From: Candidatus Methanolliviera sp. GoM_oil
Lineage (GTDB): Archaea > Halobacteriota > Methanoliparia > Methanoliparales > Methanoliparaceae
Assembly (NCBI GenBank): GCA_902158735.1
Contig: CABGHG010000043.1
Coordinates: 1-11,096 of the forward strand
Direction of reading: 5' to 3'
DNA length: 11,096 nt
How positions within the stretch are numbered: position 1 is the stretch's first letter; each line of letters begins with the position of its first letter. Positions 1 to 7,087 of the stretch are shown piece after piece. Below the pieces are notes generated by a model that was given only the letters and a program-made list of their open reading frames with translations, was not told where the DNA came from and did no database searches. A program made the position numbers and the translations under genes.

Positions 1-78
1 CTGCAACCTTGTTCCACAGACACCAGAGCTACAACCTTATTGTTTCAATCCTTGTTTTAGTGGATGTGCCTCTGCAAC
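1..78 (-). CRISPR. Leader-proximal end of a CRISPR array (continues past the left edge)
   Basis: A complete 37-base repeat lies at 42-78. The 34-base spacer at 8-41 follows it, and bases 1-7 (CTGCAAC) are the end of the next repeat. In transcribed orientation the repeat begins GTTGCAGAGGC and ends GGATTGAAAC; ATTGAAAC is the usual 8-base crRNA 5' handle of type I-B systems. This fixes transcription leftward, co-directional with the cas genes, and makes 42-78 the leader-proximal repeat, so the spacer at 8-41 is probably the most recent one. Only one spacer is visible and I found no match to it in the window. The repeat has only a weak possible hairpin (ATCC with GGAT). Array length is unknown. 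The same repeat recurs inside cas6 at 2637-2742. Confidence 0.93.
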
Positions 79-229
79 AGCGCAAAATTTTCCTTTATTC
101 GCCGAAAAAACATCTCTTCTTCCTGCTTTTTTGCATGCTTTTTCAATATGTATTTTTTATTGGCCCCCTTATAAATACATTTTTTGGATCGCATCTTTTA
201 GATATCACAAATACCCCTCTCCAAGGCAT
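79..229 (-). promoter_or_regulatory. CRISPR leader between cas4 and the array
   Basis: This 151-base stretch without a gene lies between the cas4 stop and the first repeat. It is AT-rich with many A/T runs, as expected of an archaeal CRISPR leader, and directly abuts the repeat at 78/79. It should carry the array promoter and the sequence recognised by Cas1-Cas2 for polarised spacer insertion. A TATA-like element is at 168-177. Short forward-strand reading frames across it have no recognisable features and were dismissed. Confidence 0.8.
168..177 (-). promoter_or_regulatory. TATA box of the CRISPR array promoter
   Basis: On the minus strand this reads TATTTATAAG, close to the archaeal TATA consensus, preceded by the A-rich stretch AAAAAATG in the BRE position. 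A start about 25 bases downstream would fall near 140-147, giving roughly 65 bases of transcribed leader before the first repeat. Assigned by pattern only. Confidence 0.55.
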
Positions 230-832
230 TTATCGCATACAAACCCTTCTATAGCAGCAATCCACGCACCTCGCCTTATAACCTGTGCCCTTCGGATAAA
301 AACCTTTCTGAATGATATCCAATATTTCATCTACCATCGCTACCCCTCGCTCAAAGTCCCTCTCCTTAAATGCTATCTCTTTCACTTTATAATTGCTCCT
401 CGCATAGCAGATAAACCCACGATTGACTTCAACTCCATAGGTCTCCTTTATCATGATACCATATAGTGCAGACTGGTATTTATGTGTCTGAAATACATTC
501 TCTTCGTATTTCGCGAACTTGTAATCCAAAGGAGCAGCAGTTCCGTCATCTAAGAATAAAACCTCATCTGCGATCCCCCTCAGATGATATTTAGAGGATG
601 AGAGATAGACAGAGTTCTCCTTCCTCACACAGTGCAATTTCTTCCGTATGTATCCTTTATTCACCTTCTCTCTCGTCTCATGCAGTTCTCTCCCTTTTAA
701 AACTTTATACCTCTTCTCTTCATGCTGTGGCAAATCCAAACAGTAGATGAAATAGATGAACCTCGGACAGAAGAGATACTCCATCACGTCCGAAACTATG
801 ATGCTGATCTCAGATCCCTTCTCTCCATCCAT
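230..832 (-). CDS. cas4: Cas4 nuclease, downstream copy (array-proximal)
   Basis: CRISPR adaptation nuclease of the RecB-like/PD-(D/E)XK family, which trims prespacers and helps choose protospacer-adjacent motifs with Cas1-Cas2. The 200-residue protein has the full set of expected residues: GRELHE (His51), D89 in GIADEV, D103 and K105 in PLDYKF, and Q120/Y124 in QSALY. Four iron-sulphur cysteines are placed as in Cas4: C22 near the N-terminus and C189-xx-C192-x5-C198 at the C-terminus. It follows cas2 by 9 bases, with GAGGTGAT at the cas2 stop serving as ribosome binding site, and is the last gene before the leader. It aligns end to end with the other Cas4 at 9023-9613, roughly three quarters identical by eye. 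The cas1-cas2-cas4 order differs from the common cas4-cas1-cas2. Confidence 0.95.
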   Translation of the reverse strand: MDGEKGSEISIIVSDVMEYLFCPRFIYFIYCLDLPQHEEKRYKVLKGRELHETREKVNKGYIRKKLHCVRKENSVYLSSSKYHLRGIADEVLFLDDGTAAPLDYKFAKYEENVFQTHKYQSALYGIMIKETYGVEVNRGFICYARSNYKVKEIAFKERDFERGVAMVDEILDIIQKGFYPKGTGYKARCVDCCYRRVCMR

Positions 833-841
833 CCAATCACC

Positions 842-1129
842 TCAAAAGAACTTTGTAATTATCTTGTCACTCACCAATTCCTTGTCAAACCCTTCACCAA
901 TCAGTTTTATCTTCTTAAAACAGTCATCGCACATGGGAAAAACATAAACGGAGTCGCTCTCTTCTATCGTTTCATCGCACTCAAGCGAAAGCGAATCCCA
1001 TTCATTCTTATTGAGTGCCCCGAGAAAAGCACTCTTCTGTACCCTGTACAATCCATAATTCTTACATATTTTTGCTACCCTGCCCCTCTTTTTATCGTCC
1101 GATATGTCATATATCACCCATACAAGCAT
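842..1129 (-). CDS. cas2: Cas2, downstream copy
   Basis: Small 95-residue ferredoxin-fold protein that bridges two Cas1 dimers in the spacer integration complex. The N-terminus MLVWVIYDIS carries the conserved Asp8 on the first strand, and NYGLYRVQKSAFLG is the typical second conserved block. A CxxC pair (C67, C70) sits before the KKIKLIG strand and is shared with the other copy. Its ATG directly follows the cas1 stop (TAG-ATG), with GGTGG just upstream inside the end of cas1, so translation is probably coupled. The C-terminus (SDKIITKFF) diverges from the paralogue at 9637-9924, while the core is largely the same. Confidence 0.95.
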   Translation of the reverse strand: MLVWVIYDISDDKKRGRVAKICKNYGLYRVQKSAFLGALNKNEWDSLSLECDETIEESDSVYVFPMCDDCFKKIKLIGEGFDKELVSDKIITKFF

Positions 1130-2104
1130 CTAACCACCTTTTATAAGCATATTTGCGATTTCATGGCATTCTGATTGGATAATATTTCTTACCTTCATGT
1201 TTCTGCCCCTATACTTCACGCTCTTGTCAAAGCTCTGGTTGAGTGCTTCGATGAGAACTGCCTTTCCACCCTTATTCAGCGATATTCCTCCCTCAATTTT
1301 ATCAAAATATTCGCTTTTAACCTTCCGCTTGGTGAAGAGGAAGATCACGGTCTCATCCACGTAAGTTCTGAACATCTCAATGATGTCAAAGACCAATGAG
1401 AGCTTATTGTAGTTATCCGTATGCAAGAATCCGATATATGGATCTAAACCGGCAATAATACACGCCTTTTCGACCATCGAATATAGAACACCATACCCAT
1501 AATTTAACATGCAATTAAACCCGTCTTTTGCTGGACTTCTACTCCTCCCATCGAACTTCCACTTATCAGGCATGATGAAATTCACGGCATCAAAATACGT
1601 TCGAGATGTCATGCCTTCGAGTCCGAAGATTGTCTGCCTCTTCTCATCGATTGTACCTTTTACCTTCTTCAACTGATCCTTCAATTGATTTATCTTATCA
1701 ATAGACGTTTCTAACACATCTTTCTTCTCTGAACGAGTCTGTTCCAACCTCTTCACTAATTCTATCTGGTTCTCTACTTTTAGCAGGATCCAGCTCTTCG
1801 CAAGATTCAACCCCTCCTTTTTCCCATAGAACTCAAGTTGTCTCCTTCTGATTAACGTGGTACTGCCGAGCTTTGAATGCCAGATCCTTCCATAAGGATC
1901 GCCGTAAAAATCGAGAAAGACGATATCAATGTTATTCTCAACTGCAAATTTGATCGCATCCGTGGAAATATACGCGGAAGTCGTGATCATGATGCTATCT
2001 ACTTTGTTCGCTGAGACTTCAAAGACTTTATCATCGCTTCTCACCAAAAAACAGTTCCCCTTCTTTCTAAGATAAGACCCTCTCGTGTTGATCACGAGTT
2101 GCAT
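1130..2104 (-). CDS. cas1: Cas1 integrase, downstream copy
   Basis: Metal-dependent integrase that inserts new spacers at the leader-repeat junction as a complex with Cas2. The 324-residue protein has an N-terminal beta domain (about 1-95) and a C-terminal helical domain. The catalytic residues appear as E163 (GLEGMTS), H228 (GFLHTDN) and D240 (LVFDIIE), so it looks intact. The ATG at 2104 lies inside the end of cas6 (13-base overlap), with GAGG eight bases upstream. Hand alignment to the copy at 9925-10902 gives about 76% identity, very high in residues 1-95 and 180-300 but poor in the 100-150 linker region. As the copy next to the array it is the likelier partner for this leader, but this is inference. 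Confidence 0.96.
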   Translation of the reverse strand: MQLVINTRGSYLRKKGNCFLVRSDDKVFEVSANKVDSIMITTSAYISTDAIKFAVENNIDIVFLDFYGDPYGRIWHSKLGSTTLIRRRQLEFYGKKEGLNLAKSWILLKVENQIELVKRLEQTRSEKKDVLETSIDKINQLKDQLKKVKGTIDEKRQTIFGLEGMTSRTYFDAVNFIMPDKWKFDGRSRSPAKDGFNCMLNYGYGVLYSMVEKACIIAGLDPYIGFLHTDNYNKLSLVFDIIEMFRTYVDETVIFLFTKRKVKSEYFDKIEGGISLNKGGKAVLIEALNQSFDKSVKYRGRNMKVRNIIQSECHEIANMLIKGG

Positions 2105-2847
2105 AATTTTATCCTCTTAATAGTTCCGAATCCTCTCGAAACTGATCTTCCAACCCCCATATAGTCAGGAATTACAAAATTCACAATAAATTTTCCGATA
2201 AACCCAATAAATGACGTTCCTTTAATTTTACACTTTTTCTCTCGCAACCTTCCAATTCCAAGATTTATCTCCTCCAGAACCACATAATCCAATCCCTTTG
2301 ACGCTGAAAGAATATTTCCGACCAGCGTCCTTCGTAAAAGCTCTCCTCGGTCACTTTTTGATTCCAAGTATCTCTGATGGTTATTCTGACTTAATGCGAT
2401 CCATGGTGTGATGAACTCATAGCTTAATATCTCCGAAGAGATACCAAATTCCTCCTCTTTCAAGGTTATTCCTCGTTCTACAATGGTATATACACTATCT
2501 CCTAATTTTATCTCATCATATTTGTCATATATCTCCTTTAAAACTTCTGCTCCTTCTTCTATACCCAACACAACCGCGGTGCCTTCTATTATCTTATATT
2601 GTATTCTTGGATAGCGGTAGAGGAGTTTATCGACATGTTTCAATCCTTGTTTTAGTGGATGTGCCTCTGCAACATTAATATGATGATGAAGTAGTGCGTA
2701 TTCGTGTTTCAATCCTTGTTTTAGTGGATATGCCTCTGCAACTACGTATTCGTTGAACCGTGTGGCGAAGAAGCCCCTTAACTTCGCTGCGTCTTCTTTT
2801 ACGGGACGGTCGGATTTTAAGGTTAGTTTTAGCGTTTTTAGTTTCAT
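2092..2847 (-). CDS. cas6: Cas6b crRNA-processing endonuclease carrying two in-frame CRISPR repeats
   Basis: Metal-independent RNase that cuts the array transcript 8 bases before the end of each repeat. The C-terminal glycine-rich loop (GVGRSVSRGFGTI, about 230-242) and the YRYPRIQYK block (77-85) are typical of Cas6. The 251-residue frame contains two translated CRISPR repeats at residues 36-48 and 59-71 (VAEAYPLKQGLKH and VAEAHPLKQGLKH). Removing the 16- and 13-residue insertions leaves an ordinary ~222-residue Cas6b reading FNEY-ALLHHHIN-VDKLLYRYP. The histidines (54-56 here) then become 38-40, where catalytic histidines of Cas6b enzymes are expected. Both insertions preserve the frame and no stop is present, which suggests retained function, but activity with loops on both sides of the catalytic segment is unproven. 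It follows cas3 by 8 bases with only a weak AGG as binding site, and overlaps cas1. Confidence 0.93.
   Translation of the reverse strand: MKLKTLKLTLKSDRPVKEDAAKLRGFFATRFNEYVVAEAYPLKQGLKHEYALLHHHINVAEAHPLKQGLKHVDKLLYRYPRIQYKIIEGTAVVLGIEEGAEVLKEIYDKYDEIKLGDSVYTIVERGITLKEEEFGISSEILSYEFITPWIALSQNNHQRYLESKSDRGELLRRTLVGNILSASKGLDYVVLEEINLGIGRLREKKCKIKGTSFIGFIGKFIVNFVIPDYMGVGRSVSRGFGTIKRIKLCNS
2637..2673 (-). repeat. CRISPR repeat copy in cas6, codons 59-71 (identical to the array repeat)
   Basis: All 37 bases match the array repeat. In frame it reads VAEAHPLKQGLK plus the first base of His71. The flanks share only the dinucleotide AT; 37 plus 2 bases gives 39, so the frame is kept (HHHIN before it, VDKLL after it). 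Confidence 0.95.
2695..2753. repeat. 11-base direct duplication flanking the codon 36-48 repeat
   Basis: Forward-strand TGCGTATTCGT at 2695-2705 and TACGTATTCGT at 2743-2753 sit immediately on either side of the 37-base repeat, 10 of 11 identical. In cas6 they encode the doubled (N/H)EY. The total added length is 37 plus 11, i.e. 48 bases or 16 codons. This looks like a target-site duplication or the overlap left by recombination; the single mismatch (GTA versus GCA codon) may be mutation or a sign of two source alleles. Confidence 0.85.
2706..2742 (-). repeat. CRISPR repeat copy in cas6, codons 36-48 (one mismatch)
   Basis: It matches the array repeat at 36 of 37 bases; the forward-strand GGATGTGCC of the array is GGATATGCC here, changing the encoded His to Tyr. 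It lies after FNEYV and before HEYALL, and is flanked by an 11-base direct duplication. Confidence 0.95.
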
Positions 2848-2855
2848 GGGATTGC

Positions 2856-5372
2856 CTAACAGATTAGAGTTCCACCGCCTTCTTCTCTTTTGAACCCGGT
2901 CTCTTGATTATAATTAAGCTCCTGCTCTATCTCAGTTCTTGAGATATACCCCATACCCATCTTTTCGTCAAAGCCAACTTTATTCTTAAATTTTCCAGGA
3001 ACCGAAATTACATGATCGTAGAATTCTTTCTTAACACCCAAAAATCTCTTTTCGCGTTCCCTTAGATCTTTTAGTGATTTGATCTCTTTATATTCTTGCC
3101 ATACTGATTTGGCATCATCATCAACTTCGATAAAAACATCAACTTCGGGATAATCTTTTTCAATTAGCTTAAAATCTGACAGTTCACTAAACTTCAGCTT
3201 TTCAACTTTCTCTAAAATACTATTTGACTCATCATCACTTTTTCCGATATTTACCTTTTTAAAGTAATTCTCATTTAACTTTAGGAATTCACTTTCTTCT
3301 ATCTCACTTTTATCTATCTCTTTGAAGACTTCTTTAGTTTTTTTGATAATAAAACTTTCATAAATCATATAGGGATAGTATGCCCTTCCATCTTTATCTT
3401 CTTTCAAAATAAAAAGTTTAACGATGCCCTGTTTATCTCCAAAATTTCTATTGCACCTGCCAGAGACTTGGTTTATTGAATCCAGTGGTGCAAAATCTCG
3501 ATAAACAATGTCTGCATCTATATCCACCCCTGCCTCGATAAGTTGAGTGCTGACAATAATACTCCTTGTTGCGCTTTTCTCTTTTATTTTTTTAATTCTT
3601 ATTAATCTCTCTTTTGGGATTATATTCGTTGAAAGGTAGTAAAGTTCAACATTCTTGATATTTAGTCTCGTAACAAAGTCATAAATATCTTTCGAGGATC
3701 TAATCGTATTTAAAACGACTAAAAAATCTTTATCGCTGTTTTGTATTATGTCTTCCTTCAATATATCTCTGAAATCCTCAAGACAAACAGGTTCTAAATT
3801 TGTTATCAACTTCATCCTATTTAGAGAGTTGAAATATTTGCCCTTATTTTCTACTAATGGACTCATCTCCTTCTTTGTCTCATCAAAAATTAACGGTTGT
3901 GTGGCAGTGATAAATATTAAATATGTATTAAACTGTTCTGCAAAAAATTTTATTGTTCTATTCAGCAGTAGCCAATATTTATGCGGTATCGCCTGAACTT
4001 CATCTAAAATAACAATACTATTTGTGATATTATGAATTTTTCTTATTGCTCTGTTTCTATTGGATATCAATGAATGAAAAAATTGAATGAAGGTTGTAAC
4101 AATAATCTCAGAGTTCCAGCCTTCAATTAAAAGAAGGTCTTTACCAATGTCTTTATCTACATTCTCAAATTCATCTTCTTTTCTTGTGTAAGCTATATCT
4201 GATAGGTGATGATGTTTTAGGAGTATATCCGAAGTTGGATTTTCTTTATTAACTGTCTTAAAAACATCTTCAAAAACATCAAAATTTTGATCTATAATGC
4301 TCAGAAATGGCAAAGAATATATTATCCTCGGTTTATACCCTCTTTCGCTTTCTATTCTATTTTTTAATTTTAGTGCAAAGGATAATGCTGTAAGGGTTTT
4401 ACCTGTACCTGTTGGAACATTTAATGACAATATCTTATCTTTATCCAAATTTATGCAGTCTACATTTGATAGAACTTCTTCATAAATCTTATTTCGCATC
4501 TCGTTTATCTTCTTATTTTTATCTTCTTCGTCGCTAAATTTAAATTCCTTATATTCATTAACGATATTTTCATTTATATTAATTCGCTTTATCTTTTCTA
4601 AATTAGCAGCATCTGTTTTATCTGCGTCCAGAAGTATTGAATATAGCAACAGAGTTATGAAGTAAAATAATAAGGTATGTTCCTCATCTATGTTACGGAT
4701 TCGCTTCTTCTCTTTTCTCGATAGCTCTCTTACATAATCTTTTTGAAACTTCTGTTTACCATAAATACTAACAGGTTCTGAATGTAAAATTTTATCCTTG
4801 ATAATATTACAATCAAGATTTATCTCTGGATTTATCTCTGATAATAAAAAACCATAAATTTTGTTTAATTCTCCAAAATTAACGGATTTAATCTGTTTCT
4901 CTAAAATCTCATCATCTTTTTCATCAAAAATAACTTCATCATCGGCATTGTGTAAATTTCCGTGATGCCGCTTTACGACTAAAAAACCAATTATTGGCAG
5001 GTATTCGTAATATTTTTTATCTATCAAGTTTTTGGTCTGTAGGTACTCCCTTATGGCATAATATATGAAAATGGACGAAACAAATCCATGATGGGTCTCT
5101 GGTTTGTTTTTTAGTTTTGCTCTCTTTTTTTCATCTTTCTCGCTTATATAATCTTGAAAATAAGAAGTAGCCTTACCGAAGTCGTGGGTCACACCAATTA
5201 GGTAAGCAACATCTTGAAGTGTGGCGGAATCGATATATTCCTCTATGTTTAGTTTTTTTGATGATAAAATATCCTTACAACATTTTCCAACGTTAAACAG
5301 ATGGTCTTTTAAAAGCCTATTTGGATGCGATTTGAGATCATTCAATAAAAAGGAAGTTTTCACTTGTTCCAT
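2856..5372 (-). CDS. cas3: Cas3 HD nuclease-helicase
   Basis: Effector recruited by Cascade to unwind and degrade target DNA. The 838-residue protein has an N-terminal HD nuclease domain and then a superfamily 2 helicase. HD residues visible are H24, H63-D64 (THDFGK), H94-H95 (HHGF), H136-H137 (RHHG) and the LLDADKTDA block (D251). Helicase motifs are Walker A VPTGTGKT (319-326, K325), DEVQ (457-460), TAT (489-491), STQLIEAGVDID (608-619) and QVSGRCNR (635-642). No catalytic residue looks lost. The ATG at 5372 overlaps the end of cas5 by 35 bases, with GGAGG 13 bases upstream; no later Met is plausible. Length is normal for single-chain Cas3. The DNA is visibly AT-rich compared with the flanking cas1-cas2-cas4 modules. 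Confidence 0.97.
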   Translation of the reverse strand: MEQVKTSFLLNDLKSHPNRLLKDHLFNVGKCCKDILSSKKLNIEEYIDSATLQDVAYLIGVTHDFGKATSYFQDYISEKDEKKRAKLKNKPETHHGFVSSIFIYYAIREYLQTKNLIDKKYYEYLPIIGFLVVKRHHGNLHNADDEVIFDEKDDEILEKQIKSVNFGELNKIYGFLLSEINPEINLDCNIIKDKILHSEPVSIYGKQKFQKDYVRELSRKEKKRIRNIDEEHTLLFYFITLLLYSILLDADKTDAANLEKIKRININENIVNEYKEFKFSDEEDKNKKINEMRNKIYEEVLSNVDCINLDKDKILSLNVPTGTGKTLTALSFALKLKNRIESERGYKPRIIYSLPFLSIIDQNFDVFEDVFKTVNKENPTSDILLKHHHLSDIAYTRKEDEFENVDKDIGKDLLLIEGWNSEIIVTTFIQFFHSLISNRNRAIRKIHNITNSIVILDEVQAIPHKYWLLLNRTIKFFAEQFNTYLIFITATQPLIFDETKKEMSPLVENKGKYFNSLNRMKLITNLEPVCLEDFRDILKEDIIQNSDKDFLVVLNTIRSSKDIYDFVTRLNIKNVELYYLSTNIIPKERLIRIKKIKEKSATRSIIVSTQLIEAGVDIDADIVYRDFAPLDSINQVSGRCNRNFGDKQGIVKLFILKEDKDGRAYYPYMIYESFIIKKTKEVFKEIDKSEIEESEFLKLNENYFKKVNIGKSDDESNSILEKVEKLKFSELSDFKLIEKDYPEVDVFIEVDDDAKSVWQEYKEIKSLKDLREREKRFLGVKKEFYDHVISVPGKFKNKVGFDEKMGMGYISRTEIEQELNYNQETGFKREEGGGTLIC

Positions 5373-6099
5373 CCGTATGATCTATCCTCCAGTAAGGACT
5401 TATTAGTTTAGCTTCTACAGGCTCACCTGTTCTTTCAAAAAAGATATCACCGTATTTTGTAACAACCCTATCTAAATTTAGTTCTATTGGGACTCTTATC
5501 GAAAAATACTCGCCTTCAAGATTAAAATTTATACCTTGTTTCTCCGCAATTTTTTCAGTTGGCAAAACGGAATTAATTTGGATATAGCCTCCAGTAGTTT
5601 CAGATTTGACTTTAAATTCACCTATAAACTCAAAATTTGCTATATTCTCGCTTAAACCAAGACATGGGGTATATACTGATTTGTGACTTATTAAGTTTTC
5701 TTTCAGTTCTTGATAAATATCTTCATCTACATGATGGAAATAAATTCTATACTTCTGATCTTTCAGAAACTCGAAGTTTATCTGCGTTCGCTCTGTTATC
5801 AAGTTCATCCCCGGTCCCTTTGCATTTTTCGTGTGTATCAAATTCTCTGCAATCATCACCTTCTTTACCGGATTGAGCAATCTTAAACCAATTGAAGCCT
5901 CGTTTAGTGCGAAATATTTTAAATATTCATTATATTCTTTCTCCTTTCCAATTATAGCTGCGATTAAACCGCATAACGCAGTTCGCGGGGGAATAGGGAA
6001 TGTAAGAGGAGAGGTGGTAGTATAAAATCGCCTGAAATGTGCGTAATCTCCCCAAATATCGAATATCAACACATGTTTTATCGTTCGCTCTTGCTCCAT
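5338..6099 (-). CDS. cas5: Cas5 (Cas5h/Cas5b), Cascade subunit
   Basis: RAMP protein that caps the 5' handle of the crRNA in Cascade and contacts Cas8b. The 253-residue protein opens with the Cas5 signature: HVLIFDIWGDYAHFRRFYTT (9-28) followed by SPLTFPIPPRTALCGLIAAI (30-49). This is the form seen in type I-B (Cas5h). It starts 7 bases after the cas7 stop and its end overlaps the cas3 start by 35 bases, so it belongs to the cas8b-cas7-cas5-cas3 transcript. In type I-B the crRNA is cut by Cas6, so Cas5 here is structural. Nothing looks truncated. Confidence 0.95.
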   Translation of the reverse strand: MEQERTIKHVLIFDIWGDYAHFRRFYTTTSPLTFPIPPRTALCGLIAAIIGKEKEYNEYLKYFALNEASIGLRLLNPVKKVMIAENLIHTKNAKGPGMNLITERTQINFEFLKDQKYRIYFHHVDEDIYQELKENLISHKSVYTPCLGLSENIANFEFIGEFKVKSETTGGYIQINSVLPTEKIAEKQGINFNLEGEYFSIRVPIELNLDRVVTKYGDIFFERTGEPVEAKLISPYWRIDHTDGTSENFLFIE

Positions 6100-6106
6100 A
6101 CTTTAC

Positions 6107-7087
6107 TCACTCGGACGATATCTTATTTTGGGTTATACTCTCGTCTAAACCTCTAAAATCAATATTAACTCTATCATCAACTTTCACATCAATACTTTCG
6201 ATTTTATCCTTGTTTTTGTTCAATGTTTGAACTAATTCACTTGCATCTAATTCAACGTCTGAGATATCTCTAATTTCCTCCTCTCTTTTTTCTTTTTCTG
6301 GCTTTATTTTAATCATCTTATCCAGATCACCAATATGATAGTTTTTTTCTTTGTAATTTACTTTTAAGAGTAATCTCGGCATCTGCCCTGCTTTACTTCT
6401 TGAAATTAAATTTTTACTTCCATTCCACATCCCGTCTAAAAGTAAGGTTACATCGTCTTCGGTGAGATGTGTATGTTGTGCCGCATTTTCATTGATAATA
6501 CCATAAAAACTGATTAAAGAGTATGGTAAAATGTCCTCTTCTCTGAATGTTTTTTGCGTTGCTCCAGATTTAGAAGCGAATGCACCGGTTCCCTTAATAT
6601 GCTTCAATTCAACTTTATGAAGTGACCTTCCCATTCTAAACTGGACGGGACCAGTTAGGGTTATTGACCCGGTAACATTTTTTGATTTATTTCCCTCTTT
6701 TATTGATAAATCGAGAGGTATTGTAGCACCGAACAATCGGACATCAATGCAGTCGTTAACTATTTTTTCTTTAATTATGTTTTTCTGTTCATTAAATCCT
6801 TTATTCCCTATATTATCCACATCTTTTAGAAAATCCTTTGCTCTTAGTTTAGCGTCTTGTATTTTGCCCGCTTCATCTGTTATTTCCCTAACAAATATTT
6901 CTTCCTCTTTAAAGTTCATCAAATAATCCCTTATAGTTCTCTTCAATCTGACATCAGTTACTATGTTTATCCCCGTTTCTTCATCTATTCTTGGCTTATT
7001 CCCATCCAATGGATCACCATTGGGATTTGCATCCTTTATATCGTATAAAAATACGATTTCCGACCTGTTTTTTATCGTTTCACTCAT
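6107..7087 (-). CDS. cas7: Cas7 (Csh2 type), Cascade backbone
   Basis: RAMP protein that polymerises along the crRNA spacer to form the Cascade backbone. The signature FLYDIKDANPNGDP (13-26 from the chosen start), the following DVRLKRTIRDYL segment, RLFGATIPL and the TGPVQFRMGRSLH segment are typical of Csh2-type Cas7. The start is the ATG at 7087 because a perfect GGAGGTGA lies 5 bases upstream. Starting 6 codons earlier would put this site inside the coding sequence. The start overlaps the cas8b end by 8 bases. The 326-residue length is normal. The C-terminal 80 or so residues are highly charged (KPEKEKREEEIRD), which may be a flexible tail. Confidence 0.96.
   Translation of the reverse strand: MSETIKNRSEIVFLYDIKDANPNGDPLDGNKPRIDEETGINIVTDVRLKRTIRDYLMNFKEEEIFVREITDEAGKIQDAKLRAKDFLKDVDNIGNKGFNEQKNIIKEKIVNDCIDVRLFGATIPLDLSIKEGNKSKNVTGSITLTGPVQFRMGRSLHKVELKHIKGTGAFASKSGATQKTFREEDILPYSLISFYGIINENAAQHTHLTEDDVTLLLDGMWNGSKNLISRSKAGQMPRLLLKVNYKEKNYHIGDLDKMIKIKPEKEKREEEIRDISDVELDASELVQTLNKNKDKIESIDVKVDDRVNIDFRGLDESITQNKISSE

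Larger units (their letters stand above)
2637..2742 (-). CRISPR. Intragenic repeat-spacer-repeat mini-array inside cas6
   Basis: Two full 37-base repeats flank a 32-base interval (2674-2705), in the same orientation as both cas6 and the main array. Repeat 2637-2673 matches the array repeat at 42-78 at all 37 bases; repeat 2706-2742 differs at one base. If Cas6 cuts 8 bases from each repeat end (2714/2713 and 2645/2644), it would release a 69-base RNA: an ATTGAAAC handle, a 32-base spacer and 29 bases of repeat, the form of a normal crRNA. The interval encodes cas6's own EYALLHHHIN segment. There is no leader-like sequence beside it, so this is not an ordinary growing array. Confidence 0.85.

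Noticed and set aside
9..466. Forward-strand open frames across the array, leader and cas4 end
   Set aside because: They run through a CRISPR repeat, the leader and antisense of cas4; no family features.
722..1174. Forward-strand open frame opposite cas4, cas2 and cas1
   Set aside because: Spans three clear reverse-strand genes and has no recognisable protein features.
2637..2742. The VAEAHPLKQGLKH peptides as a spurious reading frame through an ordinary CRISPR array
   Set aside because: Conserved Cas6b sequence lies in the same frame before (KLRGFFATRFNEY), between (EYALLHHHIN) and after (LLYRYPRIQYK) the repeats, and there is only one interval, made of native cas6 sequence.
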